From Kangiellaceae bacterium (lineage in GTDB: Bacteria > Pseudomonadota > Gammaproteobacteria > Enterobacterales > Kangiellaceae): DNA of 64,000 nt. Position numbers and translations under genes: made by a program. The stretch is from contig JAHRVB010000228.1 in the NCBI GenBank assembly GCA_019090895.1, positions 21,990-85,989 on the forward strand, read 5' to 3'. The notes under the pieces are model-generated. The model was not told the DNA's origin and did not search any database. It was given only the letters and a program-made list of their open reading frames with translations. Positions within the stretch are counted from its first letter, which is position 1; each line of letters starts with the position of its first letter. Shown here piece after piece: positions 18,939 through 26,920 of this stretch.

Positions 18939-18972
18939 AAGCTGTCCAGAGTTACTGGATAGCTTTTTTTTT
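18939..18972 (+). terminator. Rho-independent terminator of psrA-fadE
   Basis: AAGCTGTCCAG (18939-18949) and CTGGATAGCTT (18955-18965) form an 11-pair stem with one G-T pair and a five-base loop, followed by a run of Ts. It lies 28 bases after the fadE stop. Confidence 0.9.
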
Positions 18973-19128
18973 CGTCTAATTTCAGTCAAATTAGGCATTT
19001 GGACCTTTTTATCTTGAAGACTGAGGCGATGTTTGGCAACATCAACTTTTGTTGGTCGAGTTCGTTCTCGTACCAAATACCAATCAAATTTTTAGTAATT
19101 TCACTTGTCGAAGAATATTAGGATGTTT

Positions 19129-19788
19129 ATGTTGTTTTCATTCATTAGAACGAATGTTTTTAAAGTTGTCATTTTTGCGATTGTTTTGTCAGGTTGTCAG
19201 ACTATTGACCCCAATACTGGAGAATCTAAAACAAACAATGCTGTTAAAGGAGCTGCCTTAGGCGCTCTCGTTTGCGGCATTATTGGTGCGAGAGACAGTG
19301 GCAAGCATGCAAGAAATGCTGCATTAGGCTGTGGAGCAATAGGCGCAGGAATTGGCGCCTATATGGACTCACAAGAAGATGAACTACGAAAATCTCTCGC
19401 GGATACGGGAGTTAGCGTTGTTCGAGATGGCGACAATATTAATTTAGTGATGCCTGGTAATATCACCTTTGCGAGTTCCAAAGCGGTTATCCAAGCAGAC
19501 TTCTTTCCAATATTAAATTCTGTTGGTACCGTTCTGTCTAATTATAAAAAGACGGCGATTGAAATTGAAGGTCATACAGACTCAACTGGCAGTGTAAGTT
19601 TTAATTTGAAACTATCTGAAGAAAGAGCAAAATCAGTCACTGACTATCTGGTGTCTAAAGGTGTGCAGGCGAAGCGAATTATACATCATGGTAGAGGACC
19701 AATGAGACCATTGGCATCCAACCAATCTGCAGAAGGGCGCGCACAAAACCGACGAGTTGAAATTAGAATTAGAGCAATCGGTGAATAG
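19129..19788 (+). CDS. OmpA-family outer-membrane lipoprotein with glycine-zipper (YiaD-like)
   Basis: About 219 residues from the ATG at 19129, which has TAGGA five bases upstream; two in-frame starts lie a few codons earlier. A lipoprotein signal ends at Cys23 (VLSGC). A glycine-rich hydrophobic segment follows (GAALGALVCGIIGA, GAIGAGIGAYMDSQ), as in YiaD/glycine-zipper proteins. The C-terminal OmpA peptidoglycan-binding domain (about 105-215) contains EIEGHTDSTGS, the LSEERAKSVTDYL helix and a final GRAQNRRVEI. It should tether the outer membrane to peptidoglycan. It is probably transcribed alone or with the potassium channel gene 49 bases downstream. Confidence 0.9.
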   Translation: MLFSFIRTNVFKVVIFAIVLSGCQTIDPNTGESKTNNAVKGAALGALVCGIIGARDSGKHARNAALGCGAIGAGIGAYMDSQEDELRKSLADTGVSVVRDGDNINLVMPGNITFASSKAVIQADFFPILNSVGTVLSNYKKTAIEIEGHTDSTGSVSFNLKLSEERAKSVTDYLVSKGVQAKRIIHHGRGPMRPLASNQSAEGRAQNRRVEIRIRAIGE

Positions 19789-19837
19789 TTTTAAAGCTGG
19801 TGTGATTGGTGGTTATTCGAACAACGCGGAATGATGA

Positions 19838-20677
19838 TTGAATAAGAAGATGAAAATATATAGTCAAGGAGAACCACTCGCACCCTGGCGAGAAAAATTA
19901 CACGAGATCATTTTCGAAGCAGACACTCCTGCCGGTAAACGATTTGACGTACTACTGATTGTGGCAATTACGTTAAGCGTAATCGCAGTGATGTTAGATA
20001 GTGTTGAAGTTATTAGGTTTCAGTATGGCGGGATACTAGATGTCATTGAATGGTTTTTTACCATCATGTTTGCCTGCGAATATATACTAAGGCTACTCAG
20101 TGTTCGTAATCCAAGACTATATGCGCTCAGTGTCTTAGGAATTGTTGATTTGATGTCCATATTACCCAGTTTTATTGCGCTTTACTATGTAGGGGCTGAG
20201 ACATTTTTGGTCGTTCGAGTGCTTAGGGTGCTGCGAATATTCCGGGTGTTTAAACTTGCAGAGTATCTTGGTGAAGCCAATACTTTGATGATAGCACTTA
20301 AAGCTAGCCAAAAGAAAATAACCATTTTTCTATATAGTATATTTATTTTTGTGGTTGTTTTTGGTTCGGTAATGTACCTAATTGAAGGGGCTGAAAACGG
20401 ATTTACTAGTATCCCTAAGTCAGTTTATTGGGCTATCGTTACACTAACCACTGTCGGTTATGGTGATATGGTTCCGCAAACTCAAATAGGTCAAATGATT
20501 GCAGCCACGGTTATGATCTTGGGCTATGCCATCATCGCCGTACCGACAGGAATTTATAGCGCAGAGCTTGCGCGAGCGGTTAAAAGTGAAGTTTCAAATG
20601 TTGCCTGTCAAAATTGTAGCGAAGAAGGGCACGATGTCGATGCTGAATATTGTAAGTATTGCGGGGCAATACTGTGA
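19838..20677 (+). CDS. Voltage-gated-type potassium channel with C-terminal zinc ribbon
   Basis: 279 residues from a TTG at 19838 (GCGGA seven bases upstream); ATG 19850 is an alternative. Six membrane segments are visible. The S4-like segment carries regularly spaced arginines (Arg127, 130, 133, 136 in VVRVLRVLRIFRVF). The pore loop has the selectivity filter TVGYGD at 205-210. After S6 the short cytoplasmic tail ends in a four-cysteine motif (Cys257, Cys260, Cys272, Cys275, ending CKYCGAIL), a zinc-ribbon. The stop overlaps the start of the next gene (GTGA), so translation of the HolD-like protein is coupled. Ion selectivity for K+ follows from the filter; gating behaviour is inferred. Confidence 0.93.
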   Translation: MNKKMKIYSQGEPLAPWREKLHEIIFEADTPAGKRFDVLLIVAITLSVIAVMLDSVEVIRFQYGGILDVIEWFFTIMFACEYILRLLSVRNPRLYALSVLGIVDLMSILPSFIALYYVGAETFLVVRVLRVLRIFRVFKLAEYLGEANTLMIALKASQKKITIFLYSIFIFVVVFGSVMYLIEGAENGFTSIPKSVYWAIVTLTTVGYGDMVPQTQIGQMIAATVMILGYAIIAVPTGIYSAELARAVKSEVSNVACQNCSEEGHDVDAEYCKYCGAIL

Positions 20678-21576
20678 AGACCGGTTTGCTACTAAATCAT
20701 AACTTAGATGATTCAACTAGATTGTCTTATTTACAAGCATTAGGAATAACCGTTTGGTCACCAAAGGAAGTCCTCTTAGCGACTCCCGACCAATCATTGC
20801 AAACAGAGTCTACTAGATATCCAAGTGACACTTCAGTAATCACGGATGTTGGCAGTCGAGAACTCACTGATGATTCGAAAATTGTCGATTCAACGATTGA
20901 ACCAGTCGTCGTTGAAGCTACAAATAGGACGAATATTATTCCGCAGGCAAAACAACCTGTTCAATCATCAGTTGTCTCTAACAATAAGCAAACTGTTTCT
21001 GAAACTCAGAATTCAACCGACAAAGATAAAAGTGTTCAGCACAAACACAAAAATCGTCATCAGCCTCTAATGGCCGGGCAATATTTAAAAGTGGTGAAGT
21101 GGTCTAATCCTTTAGTGACTGACGCAGCCGTTAAGAAAGTGATGATTATCTGTCGTCATCAAATAGACCAGCCTGCGAATAGTTTTGCTCGGATGAATGG
21201 CCCGAGTCAATTTATGACAGATTATATTGCTGCGCTAAATGCGTTGCTCGATAATAGCGATACTCAAGTCAGTATTCAATTGGCGCATTTGTCTGCTGCA
21301 GGGCTAAGTGCTGATTCTCAGCCATTATCAGAAGTGCTAAGCGATTGCCAACCTGATCTTATTTTGGCACTGGGTGAAGAGACTATTAACCAATTATTTG
21401 GAGAGGAATTGTCTGTTGCTTCAGCAAGAGGAAAGTTAAACTCCATAGAAGAGCGATACAAAGTTTTATCGAGCTACCATCCGTTTTCTCTTATAAAAAA
21501 TCCGTCCTTAAAACGGTTAGCGCTTGAAGATCTGGTCCTAATCAGTCAGTTGCTCACCAACCAACTTTCGAGTTGA
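20674..21576 (+). CDS. holD: HolD-like protein (DNA polymerase III psi subunit), enlarged by a long linker
   Basis: About 300 residues from the GTG at 20674, which overlaps the stop of the channel gene and has GCGGGG upstream. The N-terminus (16-32) reads RLSYLQALGITVWSPK, very like the N-terminal clamp-loader-binding peptide of psi (LQQLGITQW in E. coli). Residues about 38-132 are low-complexity, rich in Ser, Thr, Gln and Asn. The C-terminal domain (about 135-297) ends SYHPFSLIKNPSLKRLALEDLVLI, matching the psi end HP..L..NP..KR..WEDL. Position directly before rimI is the holD-rimI order of E. coli. E. coli psi is only 137 residues, so this one is unusually long. Assignment rests on motifs and gene order. 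Confidence 0.72.
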   Translation: MKTGLLLNHNLDDSTRLSYLQALGITVWSPKEVLLATPDQSLQTESTRYPSDTSVITDVGSRELTDDSKIVDSTIEPVVVEATNRTNIIPQAKQPVQSSVVSNNKQTVSETQNSTDKDKSVQHKHKNRHQPLMAGQYLKVVKWSNPLVTDAAVKKVMIICRHQIDQPANSFARMNGPSQFMTDYIAALNALLDNSDTQVSIQLAHLSAAGLSADSQPLSEVLSDCQPDLILALGEETINQLFGEELSVASARGKLNSIEERYKVLSSYHPFSLIKNPSLKRLALEDLVLISQLLTNQLSS

Positions 21577-21580
21577 CCCC

Positions 21581-22045
21581 ATGAAATCGTTAGTGGATAT
21601 ATCTCAGTTAAATATCCGCGGAGCTAAACTTTCAGACTTGTCTTCAATCGTTAAGTTAGAAAATCAATCATATCGATTTCCTTGGTCGGAAGGTAACCTT
21701 AAAGAGTCGTTTAACGGTAATTATTTAATTTTTTTAATGTACCTTCCAGATAGAAATGTCGGTCATATGATTCTTCAAAGGGCTGCTGACGAACTTCATC
21801 TTCATAATGTCTGCGTACTCCCAGAATTTCAACGACTTGGGATCGGAAAGCTCTGGATGCAACATATTGAGAGAACAGCCAGAAAATCGCAGAGCAAAGT
21901 CATCTTTCTGGAAGTTAGGAAAACTAATACTGCCGCCATAGCTCTCTATTTAAACACTGGTTTTAAACAGATAGGTGAAAGAAAAGACTACTACCAATCG
22001 GATCAAGGAAAAGAAAATGGCCTTGTCTTCGAGTGGCGGCTCTAA
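21581..22045 (+). CDS. rimI: Ribosomal protein S18-alanine N-acetyltransferase RimI
   Basis: 154 residues, normal for RimI. It is a single GNAT fold. The acetyl-CoA-binding motif is QRLGIGKLWM (Q/RxxGxG) at about 86-95, preceded by LHNVCVLPEFQ, and followed by FLEVRKTNTAAIALYLNTGFKQIGERKDYY, the C-terminal signature of RimI including the NxxAxxLYxxxGF helix. It acetylates the N-terminal alanine of ribosomal protein S18. It starts four bases after the HolD-like stop, the conserved holD-rimI arrangement. It is followed by a 230-base gap before prfC. Confidence 0.93.
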   Translation: MKSLVDISQLNIRGAKLSDLSSIVKLENQSYRFPWSEGNLKESFNGNYLIFLMYLPDRNVGHMILQRAADELHLHNVCVLPEFQRLGIGKLWMQHIERTARKSQSKVIFLEVRKTNTAAIALYLNTGFKQIGERKDYYQSDQGKENGLVFEWRL

Positions 22046-22275
22046 AAATATACGATTAAATCAATTCCGACAACGATTGATGGATAACTCGATTTGTTTT
22101 GATTGAGTTGTTAGCCCTAATTGGCGATAATTGCGCGCTTAATAAATAGCCAGTCATGTTCCGTTTTAATAGTTGTGTAATTCGAAAATAGACGAATAAC
22201 CACTTAATGAACCTAAGTTAATTGACATAAAGATCACTCGCTATTTTCAAACATATATTTTAACTAGGATTAATC

Positions 22276-23847
22276 GTGTCGATCGAAGTTAACAAACGCC
22301 GAACCTTTGCAATAATATCTCATCCGGATGCCGGTAAGACAACAATTACCGAAAAACTGCTCCTGCTCGGAAAAAAAATACAAGAAGCTGGCACGGTGAA
22401 AGGGCGAAAATCAGGTAAACATGCGACATCTGATTGGATGGAAATGGAGAAGGAGAGGGGGATTTCAGTGACTACATCCGTGATGCAATTCCCATACAAT
22501 GAACGTATTGTAAACCTTCTGGACACGCCTGGGCATGAAGATTTTTCTGAGGACACTTATCGTACGCTAACTGCTGTTGACTCTGCATTGATGGTAATTG
22601 ATAGTAGTAAAGGGGTTGAGCAAAGGACTATTAAGCTCATGGAAGTTTGTCGTCTTAGAGACACCCCCATTGTCACTTTCATGAATAAACTCGATAGAGA
22701 CATTAAAGACCCGATTGAACTTATGGATGAAGTTGAAGACGTTCTTAACATTCGCTGTGCGCCTATTACCTGGCCTATTGGTATGGGTAAGCAATTTAAG
22801 GGAGTTTATCATTTACTCGAAGATAAAATTTACCTTTATTCGACTGGGCAAGGTCATATTATTCAACAAGAACACTGTATTGAAGGGCTCAATAACCCTC
22901 AATTGGATGAGGCGATTGGTTCATTGGCTGAGGAATTAAGAGAAGAGCTAGAACTCGTGCAAGGTGCTTCTCATGAATTTGAATTGGAAGCTTTCTTAAA
23001 TGGCGAGTTGAGTCCCGTATATTTTGGAACCGCCCTAGGAAATTTTGGTGTGACACAAATGTTAGATGGATTTGTCGAATGGGCGCCTGCTCCTTTGAGC
23101 CGAGTCACTGATCAGCGAGACATTGAGCCGACAGAAGAAAACTTTTCGGGGTTTATTTTCAAAATACAGGCGAATATGGACCCAGCTCACAGAGATCGAA
23201 TCGCTTTTATGCGCATTTGCTCGGGTCAATATTCAAAAGGTATGAAAATGAAGCATGTGCGGCTCAATCGTGATATCCAGGTTGCCAACGCAGTGACTTT
23301 CCTTGCTGGAGATCGTTCCAATTTGGAACAGGCCTTTGCCGGCGACATCATTGGCCTCCATAATCACGGAACGATTCAAATCGGTGATTCATTTACTGAA
23401 GGAGAAATGGTCAAATTTACCGGAATTCCAAATTTTGCTCCTGAATTGTTTAGGCGAGTAAGACTTGCGGACCCTTTAAAGAATAAAGCACTTTTGAAAG
23501 GATTGATTCAACTCTCTGAAGAAGGGGCTACTCAGGTATTTAGGCCTATTAATTCCAATGATTTAATCCTTGGTGCGGTTGGAATTCTCCAGTTCGATGT
23601 TGTCGCACATCGATTAAAAAGTGAATACAAAGTAGAGTGTATTTTCGAGCCTGTAGCAGTCAATACCGCTCGCTGGGTCGAATGTGATGATGCTAAAATG
23701 TTGGAGCAGTTTAAAAATAAGACCACTGATAATTTGACACTTGACGGGGGGAATAATCTGACCTATTTGGCACCAACTCGCGTTAACCTGAACTTAATTC
23801 AAGAGAGATGGCCAGATATCGCTTTTAAACAAACAAGAGAGCATTAA
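22276..23847 (+). CDS. prfC: Peptide chain release factor 3 (RF3)
   Basis: 523 residues, close to E. coli RF3 (529). It starts at a GTG with AGGA six bases upstream. The GTPase motifs are in order: SHPDAGKTT (G1), the switch region ending [17 protein letters not shown] (G3), and MNKLDRD (G4). Domains II and III follow, with the typical [25 protein letters not shown] and a C-terminal [13 protein letters not shown]3 uses GTP to release RF1 and RF2 from the ribosome after peptide release. It appears to be transcribed on its own from a promoter in the rimI-prfC gap. Confidence 0.97.
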   Translation: MSIEVNKRRTFAIISHPDAGKTTITEKLLLLGKKIQEAGTVKGRKSGKHATSDWMEMEKERGISVTTSVMQFPYNERIVNLLDTPGHEDFSEDTYRTLTAVDSALMVIDSSKGVEQRTIKLMEVCRLRDTPIVTFMNKLDRDIKDPIELMDEVEDVLNIRCAPITWPIGMGKQFKGVYHLLEDKIYLYSTGQGHIIQQEHCIEGLNNPQLDEAIGSLAEELREELELVQGASHEFELEAFLNGELSPVYFGTALGNFGVTQMLDGFVEWAPAPLSRVTDQRDIEPTEENFSGFIFKIQANMDPAHRDRIAFMRICSGQYSKGMKMKHVRLNRDIQVANAVTFLAGDRSNLEQAFAGDIIGLHNHGTIQIGDSFTEGEMVKFTGIPNFAPELFRRVRLADPLKNKALLKGLIQLSEEGATQVFRPINSNDLILGAVGILQFDVVAHRLKSEYKVECIFEPVAVNTARWVECDDAKMLEQFKNKTTDNLTLDGGNNLTYLAPTRVNLNLIQERWPDIAFKQTREH

Positions 23848-23985
23848 ACCGTAATATTTAGGATTTAACCTAATTTCTATTAAAATCAGTTATTTACCTA
23901 AATAATGCTGTTCTCTATCGAGATAATTTATTATCATGATGGCTGGTCAATGAAATAGTCTACGGTTTTGTTGTATTTATTGACC

Positions 23986-24013
23986 TAGTGAGTCGACTAA
24001 TGGTCGACTGCTA
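23986..24013. repeat. Inverted repeat between prfC and tatD
   Basis: AGTCGAC (23991-23997) and GTCGACT (24003-24009) are perfect arms around a five-base loop. They extend outwards with CTAG on the left and CTAG on the right, through a one-to-two-base bulge. No T-run follows, so it is not a standard terminator. It could be an operator or an RNA hairpin in the tatD leader. Confidence 0.5.
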
Positions 24014-24096
24014 GAGTTATTGTGCTTTCAAATGGGCTGCATAAATAGACCTTCGAAGGTGACGAAACATATTACGTATTAGATATCAGGTTTTGC

Positions 24097-24876
24097 ATGA
24101 CAAACAATATTACTTTATTTGATACTCATTGCCATTTAGATTTTCCTCAGTTTGGTGGCAATCTGAATAAGATGATTATCAAATCCGAAGAGGCTGGTAT
24201 ATCAGGTATACTGATTCCTGGTGTAAAAAGAGACGGCTGGCGTGCGATTCGTCAAATTACAGCAACTCATTCTATATGTCATACCGCACTCGGCCTACAT
24301 CCCATGTTTGTAGAGCAACACACCAAAAGCCACCTTCATGATTTAGAGATGGCTTTGTCGGTCGGGCCTATTGCTGCAATTGGGGAAATAGGGTTAGATT
24401 TCTATAATTCTACAGCTAATCGAAGCATGCAAATCCATTTTGTCACGTCGCAGATCAGCATCGCTAAATCGGCTGAATTACCAATAGTTTTACACGTAAG
24501 AAAAGCACACGATGAAATGCTTAAAATCATTACTCAGATGAAATTTAAAGGCGGCGGCATCGTTCACGCATTTAATGGTAGTGAACATCAAGCGCAAAAA
24601 TACTGTGATTTAGGTTTCAAATTAGGTTTTGGTGGTGCCATGACTTATCCAAGAGCTGCAAAATTGCACCGTCTTGCCGCGACATTGCCGCTCGAATCAA
24701 TTGTTCTAGAAACGGATGCCCCTGATATGCCTCCTGTTACTTGCCAACAAAAATATAATACTCCGCTTCATCTGTTTGACAATTTCCGCAGTTTAGTAAC
24801 CCTTAGACAAGAGTCTGCCGCTCAAATAGCAATGCAAACGACCATTAACGCCCATGCGATATTGAATTTAAACTAA
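24097..24876 (+). CDS. TatD family metal-dependent hydrolase (YjjV-like)
   Basis: 259 residues, typical of TatD/YjjV/YcfH. Metal ligands are visible: His11 and His13 in DTHCHLD, Glu in GEIGLDFY, a His in LPIVLHVRKAHDEM, a His in GGGIVHAFNGS and the Asp in VLETDAPDMPP. Family members are deoxyribonucleases or related phosphoesterases acting on DNA ends; the exact substrate of this paralogue is unproved. YjjV lies near prfC (and rimI/holD) in E. coli, so gene order supports the YjjV assignment. There is no clear terminator after it. Confidence 0.92.
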   Translation: MTNNITLFDTHCHLDFPQFGGNLNKMIIKSEEAGISGILIPGVKRDGWRAIRQITATHSICHTALGLHPMFVEQHTKSHLHDLEMALSVGPIAAIGEIGLDFYNSTANRSMQIHFVTSQISIAKSAELPIVLHVRKAHDEMLKIITQMKFKGGGIVHAFNGSEHQAQKYCDLGFKLGFGGAMTYPRAAKLHRLAATLPLESIVLETDAPDMPPVTCQQKYNTPLHLFDNFRSLVTLRQESAAQIAMQTTINAHAILNLN

Positions 24877-25078
24877 CTGACTGAGTCACTCACTATTTTC
24901 GGTTTAGTTCGAAGTTAACAAGCATTTCTCATCTCAGCAAAGCATAACTTGTCGTAGTATCAAATTTTTAATAACTAAAGCGAGTTCACAAATGCTCAAT
25001 TGCACTGCTTTAAGCATTTGATATTTAAGCAAAACCAGATACACTTTAATCAGCTATTTTTTATATTACGGGCGTTTC

Positions 25079-26845
25079 ATGCAAGTTAAGACCAACCGAA
25101 AAACAGATGTCATTCGATTCCTACGTGATTTAGAGCGTGGGGATTTTATAACGTCTGAAGAGTCGGTTGAAGCGACTCAGGAAATTAAACGTAAGTTATT
25201 AACTGGTCATCCTATTAATCAGATAGCCAGTCTAAAGATAAAATCAAAAAAATTGCGAGGTAAAACGCTGACAGCCGAGATTCTTTCTGAACAGTTTGCT
25301 GTCCAACATAAATTACCTTACGTACGACTGGACCCTCTCAAAATTGATGTCGATGCAGTGACGGCGGTAATGTCTAAAGCGTTTGCTCTTCGGCACAATA
25401 TTCTGGCTTGCGAAGTACATTCAGATTATATTGCGGTAGCCACGATCGAACCCGAAGTTATTGGTTGGGTCGCTGGGTTGGAACAAATACTACGTAAACG
25501 CATTCAGCTTGTTATTGCGAATCCTGAAACGGTCAAAAGGCTGCAGAAGGAGCTATATACTCTGAGCTCATCGATTAAAGGCGCATCGGGCGAAAATCTC
25601 CAAGATGTAAAAGTGACCAATTTAGAACAATTGCTAGAAGTTGGTAACGTCGGGGAACTCGACGCTAATGACCAACACGTAGTGCAAATTGTGGATTGGT
25701 TACTGCAATATGCCTTTGCGGAGCGAGCTAGTGATATTCACATTGAGCCAAGGAGAGAAACCGGAAATATTCGACTTCGCATTGATGGCGTTTTACACAG
25801 CGTCTACAAAATGCCAGCCAATATTTCAGCCGCGGTGATTGCTCGCTTCAAAATTCTTGGTCGAATGGACGTCGCAGAGCGACGAAAACCGCTTGATGGC
25901 AGGATCAAAACGAAAACGCCGGACGGATTAGAAATTGAACTTCGCTTGTCAACGATGCCTACCGCATTTGGCGAAAAACTAGTAGCGAGGATTTTTGATC
26001 CCACAGTACTACTGAGAGATTTTAGCGCGTTAGGACTGGATAAGGACACTGAAGATAGCTGGCTAGAAATGGCAAAACAGCCAACTGGTATTGTGTTGCT
26101 AACGGGGCCAACCGGTTCTGGTAAGACAACCACTCTATACACCACTCTTAAGTTGCTCGCTACACCGGAAGTTAATGTCTGCACCATAGAAGATCCCATC
26201 GAAATGGTAGAGCCCGCATTTAATCAAATGCAAGTCCACCACGAAATCGATGTCGATTTTGCGACCGGAGTCAGGTCTCTTTTGAGACAAGACCCCGATA
26301 TTATTATGATTGGTGAGATACGGGATAAAGAAACAGCAGACATTGCTATTCAGGCGTCGCTTACGGGGCACTTAGTGATATCCACACTTCATACTAACGA
26401 TGCATCGTCGGCGATTACGCGGCTACAGGATATTGGTGTACCTGCGTATCTAATTAACGCAACTCTGCTGGGGGTCATGGCACAAAGACTAGTACGAACA
26501 CTCTGCCCACATTGTAAACATGCCGTTGAACCGAACCAAGTTGCTTGGAAAGAACTGACTATAGGCTTTAATATTGCGATGCCGAAACTAATGTTTGAAC
26601 CGAAAGGATGTGATGAATGCCGTCAGTCGGGGTATTTAGGTAGGCAGGGTATTTATGAATTGTTAAAAATCGACCCACTGATTAAAAAGGTGACGACGGA
26701 AGGAAGTGATGTAGCACCTATTCGTAAGCAAGCTCTTGAAAATGGAATGATGTTATTGAGAATTAGTGGCGCAAAAAAAATAGCGGAAGGGAAAACGACG
26801 GTTGAAGAAATCATGCGAGTGGCCGCGCCGAGCATGGAAGAATAA
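25079..26845 (+). CDS. gspE: GspE/PulE-type secretion ATPase (stand-alone)
   Basis: 588 residues. The N-terminal N1/MshEN-like domain (about 1-170) is followed by the ATPase core: Asp box region GERASDIHIEP-like (AERASDIHIEPRRE), Walker A GPTGSGKTT at 343-351, IEDPIEMVEPAFNQMQV, Walker B RQDPDIIMIGEIRD and the LVISTLHTNDA His box. A four-cysteine zinc element follows (CPHC near 475 and CDEC near 511), which GspE and MshE have and PilB of type IV pili often has too. It powers type II secretion or a related pilus. No gspD-M or pil gene is adjacent, so it is an orphan here. GspE is favoured, with MshE/PilB-like as the alternative. Confidence 0.85.
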   Translation: MQVKTNRKTDVIRFLRDLERGDFITSEESVEATQEIKRKLLTGHPINQIASLKIKSKKLRGKTLTAEILSEQFAVQHKLPYVRLDPLKIDVDAVTAVMSKAFALRHNILACEVHSDYIAVATIEPEVIGWVAGLEQILRKRIQLVIANPETVKRLQKELYTLSSSIKGASGENLQDVKVTNLEQLLEVGNVGELDANDQHVVQIVDWLLQYAFAERASDIHIEPRRETGNIRLRIDGVLHSVYKMPANISAAVIARFKILGRMDVAERRKPLDGRIKTKTPDGLEIELRLSTMPTAFGEKLVARIFDPTVLLRDFSALGLDKDTEDSWLEMAKQPTGIVLLTGPTGSGKTTTLYTTLKLLATPEVNVCTIEDPIEMVEPAFNQMQVHHEIDVDFATGVRSLLRQDPDIIMIGEIRDKETADIAIQASLTGHLVISTLHTNDASSAITRLQDIGVPAYLINATLLGVMAQRLVRTLCPHCKHAVEPNQVAWKELTIGFNIAMPKLMFEPKGCDECRQSGYLGRQGIYELLKIDPLIKKVTTEGSDVAPIRKQALENGMMLLRISGAKKIAEGKTTVEEIMRVAAPSMEE

Positions 26846-26848
26846 AGT

Positions 26849-26885
26849 AAAAAAAAGATTCGTTGTCCATACAACAACGAATCTT
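26849..26885 (-). terminator. Rho-independent terminator of valS
   Basis: AAGATTCGTTGT (26855-26866) and ACAACGAATCTT (26874-26885) form a perfect 12-pair stem with a seven-base loop. On the minus strand it is followed by about eight Ts. It lies 35 bases after the valS stop and may also stop gspE transcripts coming the other way, though that side has no T-run. Confidence 0.9.
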
Positions 26886-26920
26886 AACTATTAGACCGCG
26901 TTAATTGAAACTACAGTTAA

